Assembly (NCBI GenBank): GCA_008508345.1
Contig: QNGE01001028.1
Span: forward strand, 135,438-199,437
DNA length: 64,000 nt
Reading direction: 5' to 3'
Source: Paragonimus westermani
Taxonomy: Eukaryota; Platyhelminthes; Trematoda; Plagiorchiida; Troglotrematidae
Part shown: positions 34,461-46,586 of the stretch, one piece after another
How the letters are laid out: every line of letters begins with the position of its first letter
Position numbering within the stretch: position 1 is the stretch's first letter
Translations under genes and position numbers: made by a program
The notes under the pieces: model-generated
What the model was told of the DNA's origin: nothing
Databases searched by the model: none
Seen by the model: only the letters and a program-made list of their open reading frames with translations

Positions 34461-35352
34461 TATAACGTGTTAAACACGACGCCCAAATTGTTTAACTTCA
34501 TTCGTACTAAACTTGGTGTTGATATTGTACAAAGGAGGTGTATTAGCCACGTGCTAAGTTTGCACAAAATCATTAGGATTACATTTAAAAATGAGAACGA
34601 CGGAAAGAGCGTTTTTCTAGATGTTCCGCCATGTAAAAGAGCGGACAACTGAGCATCTTGAAACAAACTAAAAACTAATCTGGATTTGCCAATTTCTTAA
34701 GGTTTCACACACGTGAGCTGCAGACGCCGACCTGTACAGACAGTATATACTGGAATTGTTACATCTGATAAGTTAGGAAAAGATAAATAACTATCACGCG
34801 CAACACTGTTAGACAATGGTTACTCCCCTGTTCTATTAGTAAACATGTACTAGCTGACCTGAAACTTAACTTTCTCAGGTGATAACGATTCGGATCTCTC
34901 CGTATCCGGACGCACGTTAGCTGTCGAGTGAATATAAAACACCACAAAGTTCTTGGTTATTGATCAGATGGCTCGCCTACCACTGTCACCAAGAAAAGTC
35001 CTAGTAGTCTTGGCTGCAAACTAACGTGATCTGTGGTTCTACGTATACCTGCGTAAAATGATACAATGATTTCACACCAAGGAAACTGTAAACGCTCATT
35101 AACGAGCACATTACCAGAGGGCAAATTGAATTGTTATTCTGCACTTCGCGTAACGTCAATATCAGCCAGTTAAAACAAGAAGGATGAAAAGAAGGATGCA
35201 ATTGCCGCCTTTCAAATAGCTGGATGATTTTGATCATCCAACGGAAGAATCCTGTTCCTTTCGTGCAAAAATGAACAGTCATCTCCTTTGGTTAACTTTT
35301 ATGAATTCCACGGACTTTTCCTGTAATGTCTATTGTTCCATTCCACACTTAG
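34461..35352. other. No supported gene, 34.5-35.35 kb
   Basis: Overlapping short ORFs on both strands (34467-34652 plus, 34460-34666 minus, 35001-35282 minus) lack motifs and splice support. Confidence 0.4.
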
Positions 35353-35375
35353 TTGTGTGCGTGTGTGTGCGTGCG
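35353..35375. repeat. (TG)n microsatellite
   Basis: An interrupted TG/CG run, TTGTGTGCGTGTGTGTGCGT and on, precedes the candidate exon at 35410. Confidence 0.85.
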
Positions 35376-35409
35376 AATTCAGTTTTACTATTCCCGCTGT
35401 AGCTTCCAG

Positions 35410-35661
35410 CATCCAATTTATTCTGATCAGAAACTTTCAACAATTAACCCTGATCCGTATATCTTGAGATTTTCACGCCAGTACCAACATGATAAGCAAC
35501 CATATGACCACAGCTTAATTGATTCACTACTAACAAAAAAGCAAAGTTCGTCCCTCATTTCTCTGTTGGTCACGAACAATGGCTTTTATTTTTCATACGG
35601 TATTAACTGGTGCTTAAAAATCAAACTGTCTTGGTTCAATACAGTGTACGTTTCTGTTTAA
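35410..35661 (+). CDS. Candidate terminal exon, 83 codons
   Basis: The acceptor TTCCCGCTGTAGCTTCCAG is good. The frame starts on a codon boundary (HPIYSDQKLSTINPDPYIL) and continues with RQYQHDKQPYDHSLIDSLL and FYFSYGINWC to TAA at 35659. The composition is protein-like, rich in Tyr, Asp, Gln and Ser. A weak alternative donor (GTCACG) lies mid-exon. No family recognised and no clear polyadenylation signal. Confidence 0.38.
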   Translation, partial: HPIYSDQKLSTINPDPYILRFSRQYQHDKQPYDHSLIDSLLTKKQSSSLISLLVTNNGFYFSYGINWCLKIKLSWFNTVYVSV

Positions 35662-36435
35662 CAAATTTGAGGGGGAAAACTGTTTAAGAAACGATATTTA
35701 GGGTTGATGTTGGATAAATTTGGTTTCGCTTAATCGAAACCCGCAGAAACATCTACTGATGCACAGAGCTCGCCAAGTGATCCGCTGGTTTGCTTGAATA
35801 AGACAGTCAGGAACATTTCTACGGGTAAATCGTTGGCCTTCATACGACTAACATGACTGCGGTAACCTAACCAGACAGGACACGATTAAGTCAGAAATAA
35901 TCTAATAACCCAGGCGATTAACCAGGTATAGATAAACTTAGGATTCAAACGTTCGCATTAACTAATTTTTACACAAAACTAAGAATTTTTCCCGTAAAAT
36001 CGTAAAGCGTCTGGTGGTTAAGTGAACAGCTTTTACGGCGTCTGCTTCTTCGGTGGTTCTGTGTCCTTAGTGTCTTGAGTTTGGCGTCAATCGAAAAGAC
36101 TTTGAACACACTATTCGTTCCATGGTTATCCCTGTGAATTATTTCAGTTTCTTTACAGGAGACCAAGTTTTTAGCGATCATATATGAAAGATCTCAATGG
36201 ATCAACTTAACAGCTGTAGATGAGGATTTGTCAAACTTATGCTATTTTATTTCGTATAACTTGAATATGACTTTATTCACTTTAAAAGCAATACATGTTA
36301 AATTGGATGAGTTCTCAAATAAAGCTGAAATCTTATATGTCACAGCAATCAACAACTTATTTTGAACAATGTGTTTTAAATTAAGCTGACTTTTTCGCCG
36401 GAGGTCACAAAACACCCGAAAGGATTGTCGCCATT
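35662..36435. other. No supported gene, 35.7-36.4 kb
   Basis: Only a 70-codon minus ORF (35969-36181) without motifs. Confidence 0.45.
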
Positions 36436-36623
36436 TGTAACATGCAGGCTGGCCGCTTCTGCTCTGTGTCCGTGACGCTTGTGCACCGAATTCGGGGCAA
36501 TGCGGAGGCACCGGCAAACAGCGTACTTTCGAAGTAGGGAATCCAGCAAAAGTCCTGCAAAAGGAAACAATGTGAACAAGCATATGCCAAAGGCCCAGTA
36601 AGCCGTGCACATGACTTACACAA
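36436..36623 (-). repeat. SINE family B, copy 1
   Basis: This 188-bp block aligns end to end with 50111-50300. Shared ends are TGTAACATGCAGGC and GCCC AGTAAGCC...GACTTACACAA. On the minus strand it has CGGCTTACTGGG, close to the Pol III A box, but the B-box site is decayed (CTGGATTCCC). The minus ORFs here (36242-36655 and others) are readings of the repeat, not genes. Confidence 0.75.
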
Positions 36624-37983
36624 ACGCAAACTAAAACGGCACCCGTAACACACAACTCAAAATCAATCAGTGCGCGCTCGTTGGTTCCCCTTGAGCGTTA
36701 TACATTCACTTTTTACAGGTGACCTTGCAAGAATGATTTAAAACAAAAGGCTAAGTATATTTTATAACATTATTTTTTTGCCGTGGGATCTCTCACTGCT
36801 CTATTTCCTGGTGTTCCGTCGTCTAAAGTTACCTGTCAGCTTGTCAGTGTACGTTATAAAATTGAATTCAAATCAGTACTATTTAAAAATTGGTCTGTGA
36901 ACGCATATGATGCATTTGTTTTCATGTAAGTGTCTGTGTAAATATCAAATAAAATGAACTGCTCACTGTCACCTGTGTTTTTATGATTGAGCTTCATTTA
37001 TGATTACTTACACTGTACCTTATTATGTGGTATACTTGGTGTAATTCATACTCAGTCACATTTGAATGAATGCGACACGATTTAACATTTCTGTGTGTAA
37101 GATTCAAGCTAAGCAGATGTAGGGAAAGCTGAAAATGTCTCACGGTGGACAACGTTTTTGGACAATCTTTTTTAGTCTATCCAGCTTTTTGAACCGCTTT
37201 TCTTATGTTGCAAAACTCGCACCAAATGCACTTACGGCTAACTATTAATTAGCTTTCAAAATTGCTTAAATGGATACTGGCTTTATTGGCATTGGCGACA
37301 TTTCCGTTCAGTTTCAGTTTCAACACGAGTTGATCTGAATGTCGCAGTAACCAGCACATATCCTTTGGCATTGTTTCAGCCGTCTAGTAGCTCAGATGAA
37401 GTCAGGTGATTTAGTTGAATTTTTGAAAGCGAAACCTGTGTAGACAATCAGGTCGGTGAGACATGTTTGTGGATGGAACTTTTAAAGGAGCTTATATAAT
37501 AAACATATAGGATTGAAAGGGGATAGACCAGATGGTACGTTCGGTGCCTAGAGTTTTTGATGTTTGACAGCATTTTTCCTACTCAGATATCATACAGCGA
37601 ATCCTGGTTACCGTGACCAGGTGCTTATCTATCCACAGGAAATGAAGCACTCGAAGATGAAAATTAAAAATCAACTTTGAAACGCATCAGATTTGATGGA
37701 AAAACACTCACACGCCAACCGTAGAAAGAATATTTGTATAAGAAAATAAACAAACAACTTGGATTGATCAATAATACACGAGCAATTTTCACTCTACACT
37801 GCGAGGGATTCAATTATATAGTCGTTGTTTCATGAATAATTGTCCGTCTATTATGTGATATTGCACTTGATGATAACCCTCGGCTAGTAGATGGCTGACT
37901 TGTAATTCAACGATGAATCTGAAAAATGGAAAACAATCCGGTTGGTTGCACGAGACAACAAACAAAATTTTTCTGTTGTAAAA
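36624..37983. other. No supported gene, 36.6-38.0 kb
   Basis: AT-rich and ORF-poor on both strands. No repeat recognised. Confidence 0.5.
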
Positions 37984-38001
37984 ATGAGTACTGATTTCCC
38001 C
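37984..38001 (+). CDS. Possible 18-bp start exon (MSTDFP)
   Basis: ATG opens six codons and meets GTAAGT exactly, as in the 18-bp start exon at 26846. No downstream partner was found. Single occurrences of this pattern are expected by chance. Confidence 0.18.
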
Positions 38002-38728
38002 GTAAGTTCAACCCTTTGTTTTTATATCCGACTTGCATCAAGTAGAGTTGAACTAACTTGAGACACTTGTGTATTTACCATGTCGGTTGATAACATGGCA
38101 TTTGACAAAGTGCACCTAACGTAGGTGCTTTAAACGTGTGTGCGTTGTGTCTGTCGACATTTAGAACTCCACGTAAGGAGGACTTAGACAAAGATAAATT
38201 TGTCGTAGGTAAATCCGCCTTTAAATCGAACACTTGACAGTAGTAGCCTCAAGTGTACGTGGTGTGGTTTTACGAAGATAGCGTGTATGTTACTTGCAAA
38301 ACACTGTGAACTCATCACACTACTAGTTAGTAGTACGGAAGTAGTGTCAGACTCATCTTCTCTAGATGTTATGCACTGAAGTTTTCCGGTACACTAGGTG
38401 AGAATAAGGACTCAAAACCATCTGTAGATCCGAATGAGCCATCAGTGAGGCATCGTAAAGAAAGACGTTGTTGTCAACGCGTGTTTAAGTGCCATTAAAA
38501 TACTGATGAGTAGCAGGAGATTTCGGTCTCTGTAAAACATGAAGGTCCCACACAGCTGCTTGGGGCTCAGCCATTTTCGGTTGTGAGTAAGGATTGGGCT
38601 GCTCGATTGTTTCAACAAGATGCACAGTAACTGTCTGATAACTCAGAGTGATAACCCCACAGTTAGTACTTCCGCGACAGGCGGTATTCTTCTAATTCGT
38701 AGAACCTGTTAGGAGGCATTTTAGGCTA
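38002..38728. other. No supported gene, 38.0-38.7 kb
   Basis: No ORF of note. Its end carries CTGATGAGTC at 38729-38738 beside the SINE. Confidence 0.45.
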
Positions 38729-38746
38729 CTGATGAGTCGGTTAATT

Positions 38747-38948
38747 TTGGGTTGAACATCAGTCGCTTTTCGTCGCCGCCTTCGCAAGTAGATATACTGT
38801 TTAGCTGGCCTCTTCCGGGAAGAAGCACTAGAATGCAGTCTCAGTTTTGTTGGAGCTCGTCAGTAGTGTGTACCCTTACCACGGTCGGAAACAGAACTGT
38901 GACAACCTTGTTCAACATTGCGCCACTGGCCTCAAATCAGGCCCGACC
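38747..38948 (-). repeat. SINE family A, copy 4
   Basis: Body landmarks match copies 1 and 3 (CTGGCCTCTTCCGGGAAGAA, GGAGCTCGTCAGTAGTG). On the minus strand the head begins GGGCCTGATTTGAGG and includes GTGGCGCAATGTT, ten of twelve positions of the A box consensus. The A-to-B distance is shorter than in a tRNA, so part of the head is deleted. ORFs 38752-38964 and 38847-39032 are readings of this repeat. Confidence 0.7.
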
Positions 38949-39376
38949 GAATGGTCGTATCTGAACGCTCAACTGCTCTCGCTTGTAAGTAGTCAACAGT
39001 TTGCCCGGTCGTTTCGAGAGCAGACAAATTAACCGTCCCTACTATTCATCAGAAGTCAAAATATCTCTCAGCAAGTCAGCGATTTCTGTGATCTCAACTT
39101 GTCGTGGGGTCCTTGACTGGAGTTGACAGAATAGTTATTTTTCTCTCTCGAGGCGATCAAGCAACTTTAACACTACTCGTAAATGATTGTGACTGACCGT
39201 CTACAAGTAATGCTCCAATCATGACTAATGTGCGATCGATGACAGTTAAATTGTTGACCTCAAAATTTCCGTTAATCGCCTTCCTGTATGTTGTTCCCAC
39301 TGCTATGCAGTGGTTCAAGTGATCGGTTCATCATGAAGTTCGCAAGACGACACTCTCTTTGTCAAGGGCCGGACAA

Positions 39377-39577
39377 ATGTTAAATCTGACTAGCAGACTG
39401 GTGGTTGTAATAACCTTAATGTTACTTTTTTGCATAATGCGAACATCCCTTTTAGACACCAGTGAGAGGCCACATTTTGCTGACTGGGCTTATGAGATCG
39501 AGCATGTGCAGGCTTTCTACATCCACCCAGCAGACCTTGAACACTACACTCAGACTTTACATGTGTGTCACTCTTGA
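39377..39577 (+). CDS. Candidate first exon with signal anchor
   Basis: ATG at 39377 (context ACAAATG) opens MLNLTSRLVVVITLMLLFCI, a signal peptide or type II membrane anchor. A GTGAGA donor at 39462 would end the exon after 28 codons. Without splicing the frame continues SERPHFADWAYEIEHVQAF and IHPADLEHY to a stop at 39575. The short cytosolic tail, one membrane helix and a lumenal stem would suit a secreted or Golgi-resident protein. The catalytic part is not seen, so no family is named. Two more ORFs in other frames follow to 39816. Confidence 0.38.
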   Translation: MLNLTSRLVVVITLMLLFCIMRTSLLDTSERPHFADWAYEIEHVQAFYIHPADLEHYTQTLHVCHS

Positions 39578-40793
39578 TTCGAAACATGGCTCACTCTGGT
39601 CTAACGACTGGGATCACTCTCTTTGTTTTTGTTATGGTGCTGGATAGCACACAGAGTGGACGCCAAAAACCGCAATCGATCTTCAAGTGTTCTACTCTCC
39701 TTCCGGTGTGCCACCTGCTCTCCACAACTCTAGAAAGAGCTGATTTCTCACCCACACCCCGAAACGAAGAAAGTGATACGGTGGCCGACAAAACTGTGGA
39801 AAGTGGTGCGTATTAGGTGTAAGCAAACTAGTCACACAGATTGGAATACTCACAGAACCCTGATGTGCTAGAACAAGATATACTTTCGTTACATCTGTTA
39901 AACGTCTATCTGTTTGCAACCTTATGACATACGTTATTGACACCCCATGACCTAGATGCGGGACGAGCGCTTACATCATCACTACAGGGTTATTATTCCA
40001 ACTTATTCAACTGGCACCATTTTTGTCAATCTATATTCCAGATTATTCACTTGAATCTGCTTGAATGTGAAACCTGTGTTCGGAATCCACAATACAGAGA
40101 CCCAGCAATCCGTTATATTTTATGGCGTGTAATTTTTCTGAAACAAATGTAAATATTAGAAAACTAGCCCTCGGAGGAAAATCTTTACTTCCAAAGCCTG
40201 TACAGCTGCTCGTATGTTCAGTTAAATTGACATTCACACGGAAGCACAAAACTGTCACACGCTTAATCAATAGGAAATTGTTCAGTCTATCACATCAATA
40301 TTTGGTAGGAGCAACGAGGTGATGGAAATTGTGGACGCAGAATTAGCAGAAGATGAAATGGTGTTCTTGAGACTTATGTGCACGGTCCATGTGCCAAACG
40401 GACAATAGAGAAACATGTTCCCATTCATCGTGGACTGATTGCTAAGCAAACAACTTTATAATTACGGAAAATCCGAAAAGGAAGGTTTCTAACTAATCGA
40501 CTGTTACATGCGACGATATTTTGTTTGGAGTACTGTCGAAGGGAACTACAGTTTGTTTCAGCTTCATTAGTATGCAGTTCAAGTGGCAGTTCAAGTCGAC
40601 AAACGTTAAACGCTGCAACTGACTTCATTGTATGCTTCCGACATGAAGACAGTTGGATCTGTCACCTTTAATATTTAGTATGAATATTGTTGTTCTACTA
40701 CATATCAAAGGAAGTGAAGATGGTTTGGCGAACAGTCTGGTTTCGGTCATCACTTAGCCAACTACAAAAATCTTATAAACTGATGAATCTTAG
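39578..40793. other. Unassigned stretch between candidate exons
   Basis: The ORF 39565-39816 (LVFVMVLDST-like) may be a frame-shifted continuation of the previous exon. The rest is unremarkable. Confidence 0.35.
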
Positions 40794-40847
40794 GCGGGAA
40801 AATCAGAAAATTTGCCAAGCGGTTATGAAGTGGACAGCCAAGGAGTT
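40794..40847 (+). CDS. Candidate symmetric 54-bp exon
   Basis: Exactly 18 codons lie between an ATCTTAG acceptor and a GTAAGTGG donor, phase 0 at both ends. The peptide AGKSENLPSGYEVDSQGV is strikingly protein-like. The acceptor has a weak pyrimidine tract but a plausible branch site (AACTGAT). Symmetric short exons are typical of trematode micro-exon genes. Neighbouring candidate exons do not share phase 0. Confidence 0.35.
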
Positions 40848-41560
40848 GTAAGTGGAGGACAAAACTGACCGTCGAAGGCATCAGGTGATTAGCAGAAGGG
40901 TCTTATAGCACTTATGTTTCTCAATTGTTCTAATCTGTTGTGTACACATGAAAACGTCTCACTTCAATGACCAAGCAAGTATGACAGGACTGTGATCTCC
41001 ATTAAAGTACAGTATCCAAGCAAGATAGAACAGGCGGCCATCGGTAACAAAAAATTGACATTTGAAGAAACAAAACGTATTGTATCAAAATGTTAGATTA
41101 TAAATTCTTTTAACTGAACATCATACCCTCTTTTTGTCTTGGTGACATCAACCGGCAAACAAACTCGCATCTCCACAGCTTTTCCAAGGCTAGCAAAATT
41201 AATTGTCCAGTAAGGCCGGCGGTTCCTGTGAGTAACTCGCCAGACTATGTAACTACCAACTCTTTATCGGAAGTAGGAGACAACACTTGTGTCCATACTG
41301 CTTTCGTAACACTGTTCCATTTGTTACTTTCACAAGGGTCACTATCGTCAAACACAAGCTGACGCGGTCCTTTTTTGTGAACTAGTTATCCCCAAATATT
41401 TCGACAGTGAATACATTTACGTTTTCGGGCGGTTGCACAAAGAAATGAGACAGTGTTCAGACCACAAAACTCGGACGAAAACGTGATACGTATGTTATGT
41501 TCAGTTCAAATTCTATGAGTTTTCGGATGACAATTTGATCCCTCTTGTGAACTGTTGCAG

Positions 41561-41923
41561 CTGTCTTTGTGTTACATTTAGCTCATTAAACAAAGCCTCT
41601 TTAAACAGTGTTGACTTAGTGGCAAAACGTTTGCCATTTAACAACCATGAGAGAACGCAGTACATATATTTGACGAAACCGTTTAACACTGGAAGTGCAT
41701 TCATTACCTTGGGCTTTGAAAACCCGTCAGAACGAGCAAGTCACTTTGTAAACATTGAACGGACCGTAAACAATGACAGCGTACCGAAAATTTTAGTATG
41801 TCGTAAACTAACACGGGCATTTAAAAATGTAAATTTAAATGACTGGAAATCTCCTATCATGAGTGAAACCGGGGTACAAGTCAGAAAATTGGAACAAAAA
41901 CATTTCATCAGAATGCCCAATGG
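41561..41923 (+). CDS. Candidate 363-bp internal exon
   Basis: Acceptor TCTTGTGAACTGTTGCAG and donor AATGG|GTAAGG frame 121 codons without a stop, the longest splice-bounded open segment in the window. The peptide includes DLVAKRLPFNNHERTQYIYL, GSAFITLGFENPSERASHF and RKLTRAFKNVNLNDWKSP. It starts needing one base and ends with two left over (GG). The next strong acceptor (43099) fits this phase, giving RMPNG then YLRKCYPRSS. No family recognised. Confidence 0.42.
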
Positions 41924-42985
41924 GTAAGGAGCCGCATATGTCGGATGGCCTGTTGGGAGACAGTTGCCACCCGAAATAGTGGATCACATCGAACAGAGCG
42001 ACCCAAATTCCTCACACTGTAATGTGTGCTGCTGGGAACAAAATGTTTTGGATTACACCATTTACAAGAGATATTAGTGAAGGGATGGGTTACCGTGGCC
42101 TTGTGTTTAAATAAGAATCCAGTATAACTGGATTCTGAGTTCAGCAATAATTTACCTTTTACAGACAAGCAACATTAATATAAGGTTCTTACTATGCACC
42201 GACACCAGGAAAAAAAGTTTGCCGTATTCTGAATGTATCTGAAGAAAACGTGACGCAGTAGGAGTGCAATTAGAAATGCAGATTCATCTGGAAGAAATGC
42301 TGTGTACCGTATAACGTTTTAAAACACTTTGAGTCACCTGGGCTTGTACACGACAGGCGATAGTTACGTCGAATATCGATTGGCATACCAGAACAGACGC
42401 GTGTGGTTATAAAAAATGCAGCTTTTTTTATACTAATTCGCGGTTACTCATTCAATTTTGGCGCCTCATTAGGCTTAAAAAATAGACCGATTAGCAATAA
42501 TTACAACTGTTACGAAACATTTTTCGCGAAGTAGCCCAATTGTCTTGGCTAAAAAATCAACTGACGCTGCGTGGTTGAGTTTTTCAAATGGATTAAACAC
42601 AGCGATGTGAAAAGTCACTGTCACACACCAGAGCAAAACGACTTATTTGTACAGTTGAATTCAGTTGCTGTTTTCTGACCTCGGGATTGTTTTGCGTGCT
42701 TCCGATTGAGGATGACAAACAACTCTTAAGCAATGAAGACTACTGACAAGCATCCTGGTCCTCATTATGTGCAGTCAAAACGTCTGCTATAAGGTCAGCT
42801 GCTGTTGGACACGACGTCCAAACGTGCATGAGTGGCATGAGTACTTGGGGTCTCCCTATAAGTACTCACTTGTTCTATCGTGAAAAACTGTGATCACATG
42901 AATCCACATTCATTCAAACCACTATTCTGAAAGCCTACCTCTAATATTACTTCATATTAGGCACCTTACTGTTAATTGAACTTAC

Positions 42986-43028
42986 CTTCGTCCAGATCAA
43001 TCAAAAATGTCAAATCTAAGCTATCCAT
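42986..43028 (-). CDS. Candidate minus-strand first coding exon
   Basis: On the minus strand ATCAAATGG opens MDSLDLTFLIDLDE and reaches a GAAG|GTAAGTTC donor after 43 bp. The acidic, amphipathic peptide resembles a regulatory N-terminus. No downstream exon could be fixed on the minus strand. It overlaps the intron between plus-strand candidates at 41923 and 43099. Confidence 0.27.
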
Positions 43029-43098
43029 TTGATTACTTGGTTATGTCAACCACTTACACAGTACTGAGCATTATGAATAACTAAAGCCTGCTCTACAG

Positions 43099-43331
43099 GT
43101 ACCTCCGAAAATGCTACCCTAGAAGCAGTAACAGTGGTTTTCGTCAATATCTGTCGAGTTGCTTTGAAAAAAATACGACTAGCTGTATATTTACTGTTGA
43201 CGCACTCTGATAAAGCTATTTTTGTCCGCTGTTGCTATGATCTACTGAAGTTGAAAATTACTTCACATAAGCACCCTGTTGATTTCCGGAATTCAGTCCG
43301 TCTTGTTTCCGACAAAAACGCAACATTGTAA
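43099..43331 (+). CDS. Candidate terminal exon, two possible frames
   Basis: The acceptor CCTGCTCTACAG is good. The frame that fits exon 41561-41923 reads YLRKCYPRSSNSGFRQYLSS and stops at 43210, with four cysteines. The frame one base on is open longer, to 43331 (TSENATLEAVTVVFVNICRV, then SHKHPVDFRNSVRLVSDK). Only one can be real. Length favours the second, phase the first. Confidence 0.33.
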
Positions 43332-45919
43332 ACAAATTACGGGCAACTAGAACAAGAAAGTTTTCCACCTCACACACGTTTCCCGGAGTGACACGTTCTT
43401 AATTTAATAACCGAACGCCGTTACTATCTATTTTCAGATCTAGGGAAGGCAATTCCGCGCATACTAACAATTAAGTGGGGTGTTGGGCAATGAGGTTTAT
43501 CAGAGAACATCTAAATAGTCTTCACAAATTTTTAAGGAGGCTGCACAAAATTTGACATCGATTCAGTTTCGCCGAAGTCACAATACGCCTCTGTTTATTA
43601 GCTGTCAACCGGGTATTTATTAGGTGTCGGGAAACATTTGTTTATGAATACTAACGGACAATGCTTGATTCCTGATGTGCCAATGCACATAAGGGAGGTT
43701 CAAATGTGGGTAATCATGGAGCTGATCATTTTAATTTGGTGTGTGGTGCAAAGTATGCGTTATGCGAGGGTTCCCTCCACATTTTGTTTCAGTAATACTG
43801 CAATAATCGTGGCTGCAGTCCAGTGAATGCATGCTGCATTGCTGGCAGAATGAATAAGAAAATTTCCACGTTTCGTGTCCAAAATAAAGTTCACATCAAG
43901 AAGTAGTTTACTAGTGAATAAACAACACGTGTTGGGCACAAATACAGGACAGCCTTTAGTTATAAACGCTATAACAGAGTGGTTGCATCGATTACTGTTC
44001 AGTTTGGGTTCTATCCCATTGGCGGCTTTGGATGACTGTTTTTAAAATTTGCCCTGTTTTCACTAATGCTTTTATGGGGACTGATGATTAGTTACCTCTA
44101 AACTAGTTCTAAATGCAACTCACTCCTTTTTGTTCAACATTCTACATGTAAGCAATATTGTGGTATTAGTTGATGTTCTTGCACACAGCTGCTCTGATAA
44201 ACTTGTTATGTTACAAAATTCGAATATAAATCTAAGGAATGAGATTAATGTGAATAACGGACCTGATTAAAAGGCGTTAGGTTCGGTTGGATTTAATGGG
44301 CCAAGAGATAATCTCCATTTCAAACGTCACAAAACCAATCATCATGTTATCGAGCAAAGTTTGAGAAACAGGACTAATTCAAAGTTAGATAAACTCATGT
44401 TCGAATCATAACATGATAGAATAACAACTGAGTGTTCGAACTTTGTTAAATCTCCGGACACATTTTACTAGGTGAAATTGATATAAACGTTAATTTTTGC
44501 TCGGGCGGTTCCAGGTAAAATATTGTTTGCTTCACAGCGCCCACAGGAACACCTAATCGGTTCATCTAAATTGTTACTCATCACAGTTGCTGCCTGGATT
44601 CGATCCTAATACTCAAATGGTGGACCAACTACTTCTCACATGCTTCTCTCTGTCTGGCTCTGGAATTCAGTCAAACTGTACACCGGTGGATGTTGTTTAG
44701 ATCTCACCGCCTTATCTAAAAACGGGTATTGCCTTTGTGACGAGCTATGTGAACAAACGAACATGTAAACCGTTAGACCACAGCGCGAACTTCTGTATTG
44801 CCAACAATCAGAGGTTTTACCTAATAAACATTCTCGAGCAAAACATAACCTAGACCCTTTGTCATTGAGCCGGTGTGTTCAATACAGAACATGTGAACGA
44901 GACATGCAATGGTAACAGACGTGCGGTGGTTTGAAAGCTTCCTTTCACCAGCCCAAAAATGTAACCTACAGCATCAGTGTTAAAGAAAGAACTTCGGCTT
45001 CAACAAGTTTTCTCAACGAATGGCTACGTGGTACTTTATTATGCATAACTGGATGCAAGCGGTTGGAATAAGGTCAATCATTCTCCATTGATAGTGACTG
45101 TTTTCATCACACAAGACACAAGACTACAAGAAATATTAAAAAGCAGTCAAACCCACTTATCCTACAGCCCAGCTTTCTTAACTTTCTCCCCGACAATGAC
45201 ATTATGCCATAAGTCAAAAGAACTCTCATGTGCAGTAACACAATCACTTGGCATATTGTGTTGTGCCCCATACGTCGGCTGTACCATATAGCGACTGTCT
45301 AACGAATGGCGTGCCCATCGTTCTGTATGGCTGAACGGTGAACTGAGTATAACAATTTCAGACGTGAATTATGTGCAGCTGACTGGATCTAATCCGTCTA
45401 CTACTAAGAATAGTGGTTTTCCAAAAGTCCACGGAGGATATAGTCACGGAATTTTTTTTATTGTTTTTTTCACCAAGTTCAATTATATTCATTTTTAATA
45501 TCTGTACATCAGACCGAGGACGTTCATGCGGACAAAATCGGTCTGGCCTTCAATCAGTGAGACTGAGCATTTTAAAGAATTTAACTGTAGTTGTCAGTAT
45601 GTGCACAGTTCACCCTCCTCTCTCTTGACAAAGTTTCGTGCTAGCCCGGACAACGTTTTCTACAAGATCGGTGGTCAGAAAGATGAGTGATCATAAGGGT
45701 GATGAGTTTTCCAAGTGAATCATTTTTCCCTCTATATCGCACGTTACCTCTAAAATAAAAATCACTGATTTAACGAAAGTGTTTAACAAGCGACCGTTAG
45801 ACATGTGGTGTTTGTTTTGTTCTGAAGTACCAAGCCTCGAAACACTTGCATTTGGTTTTCACGGCCGCCGATTAGATATGAGCACATATACAACAACTGA
45901 TAACATACAGCCGTGATTC
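43332..45919. other. No supported gene, 43.3-45.9 kb
   Basis: A strong acceptor (TATCTATTTTCAG) at about 43437 has no donor. GGATTCGATCC at about 44597 looks like a Pol III B box but has no tRNA around it. ORFs at 45088-45291 and 45413-45628 carry no motif. Confidence 0.4.
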
Positions 45920-46586
45920 TTGATAGATACAAGCTTGACGTCACTACTACAGACTGCCAAATCGAATAGCATACTTTATAACATTTCAGCAGTTAATAGG
46001 CAGTCCTACTGGCAAGTTATTTGGGGGGGGGGAAGTAGAACGTTTGTTGACAGTGTGAAATGCCCGCTTCGCAGACTGTCTCTCTACTCTAGATTGAAGA
46101 CTAGGAAACGTGTTTTTGATGAAACAGTACGAATTTGTAAATTTTCAACGAATCTGTTCATTAATCTTTCTGTTGATAACTGTACATCAGCGAGATATTC
46201 ACAGATTCAAGGTGAACAACAATGTGTGTTGATGCTCTTTTGGATAATGCTGCCGCTGTTACTACCAACAACAATTGTTCGTGTACTGTGGTCACCGATG
46301 TTTTATCAATCGTTTGCTATGTACTCAAAAACATCCGAGTGAATTATACATTACCGGTTTATTGAGAGCAAAACCGAACATCGATTCAGCATTACACTGT
46401 AACCTACATTCTAACTTTCTGATAGGTACAAAATCAGGAACTGGTTCGGTTGGTCTATTGTTTTACCACAGACATCGTGCCAATAAGGTTTGGGGTCGGT
46501 TTCATTTGAATAATGGGTTTGACCTGATTTTCACGTTTATTATTGTCCGTAATTTTAAAAATCCTCTACAGAAAAGGATGGATTAA
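45920..46586 (+). CDS. Pair of overlapping unassigned ORFs
   Basis: ORF 1 (45920-46342, 140 codons) and ORF 2 (46275-46586, 103 codons) overlap in different frames. ORF 1 includes VKCPLRRLSLYSRLKTRK and a hydrophobic LFWIMLPLLLPTTIVRVL. ORF 2 includes GTGSVGLLFYHRHRANKVWG. Two long ORFs in tandem with a frame change could be one decayed gene. No motif identifies it. A run of nine Gs at about 46023-46031 lies inside ORF 1 and is a place where a sequencing length error could shift frame. Confidence 0.25.

Noticed and set aside
36242..36655. Minus ORF of 137 codons
   Set aside because: Its core is SINE family B copy 1; the 50.1-kb copy gives a similar ORF start (MC.AYWAFG) for the same reason.
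44585..44605. GGATTCGATCC as a tRNA T-arm
   Set aside because: No acceptor stem, D-arm or anticodon arm can be built around it.
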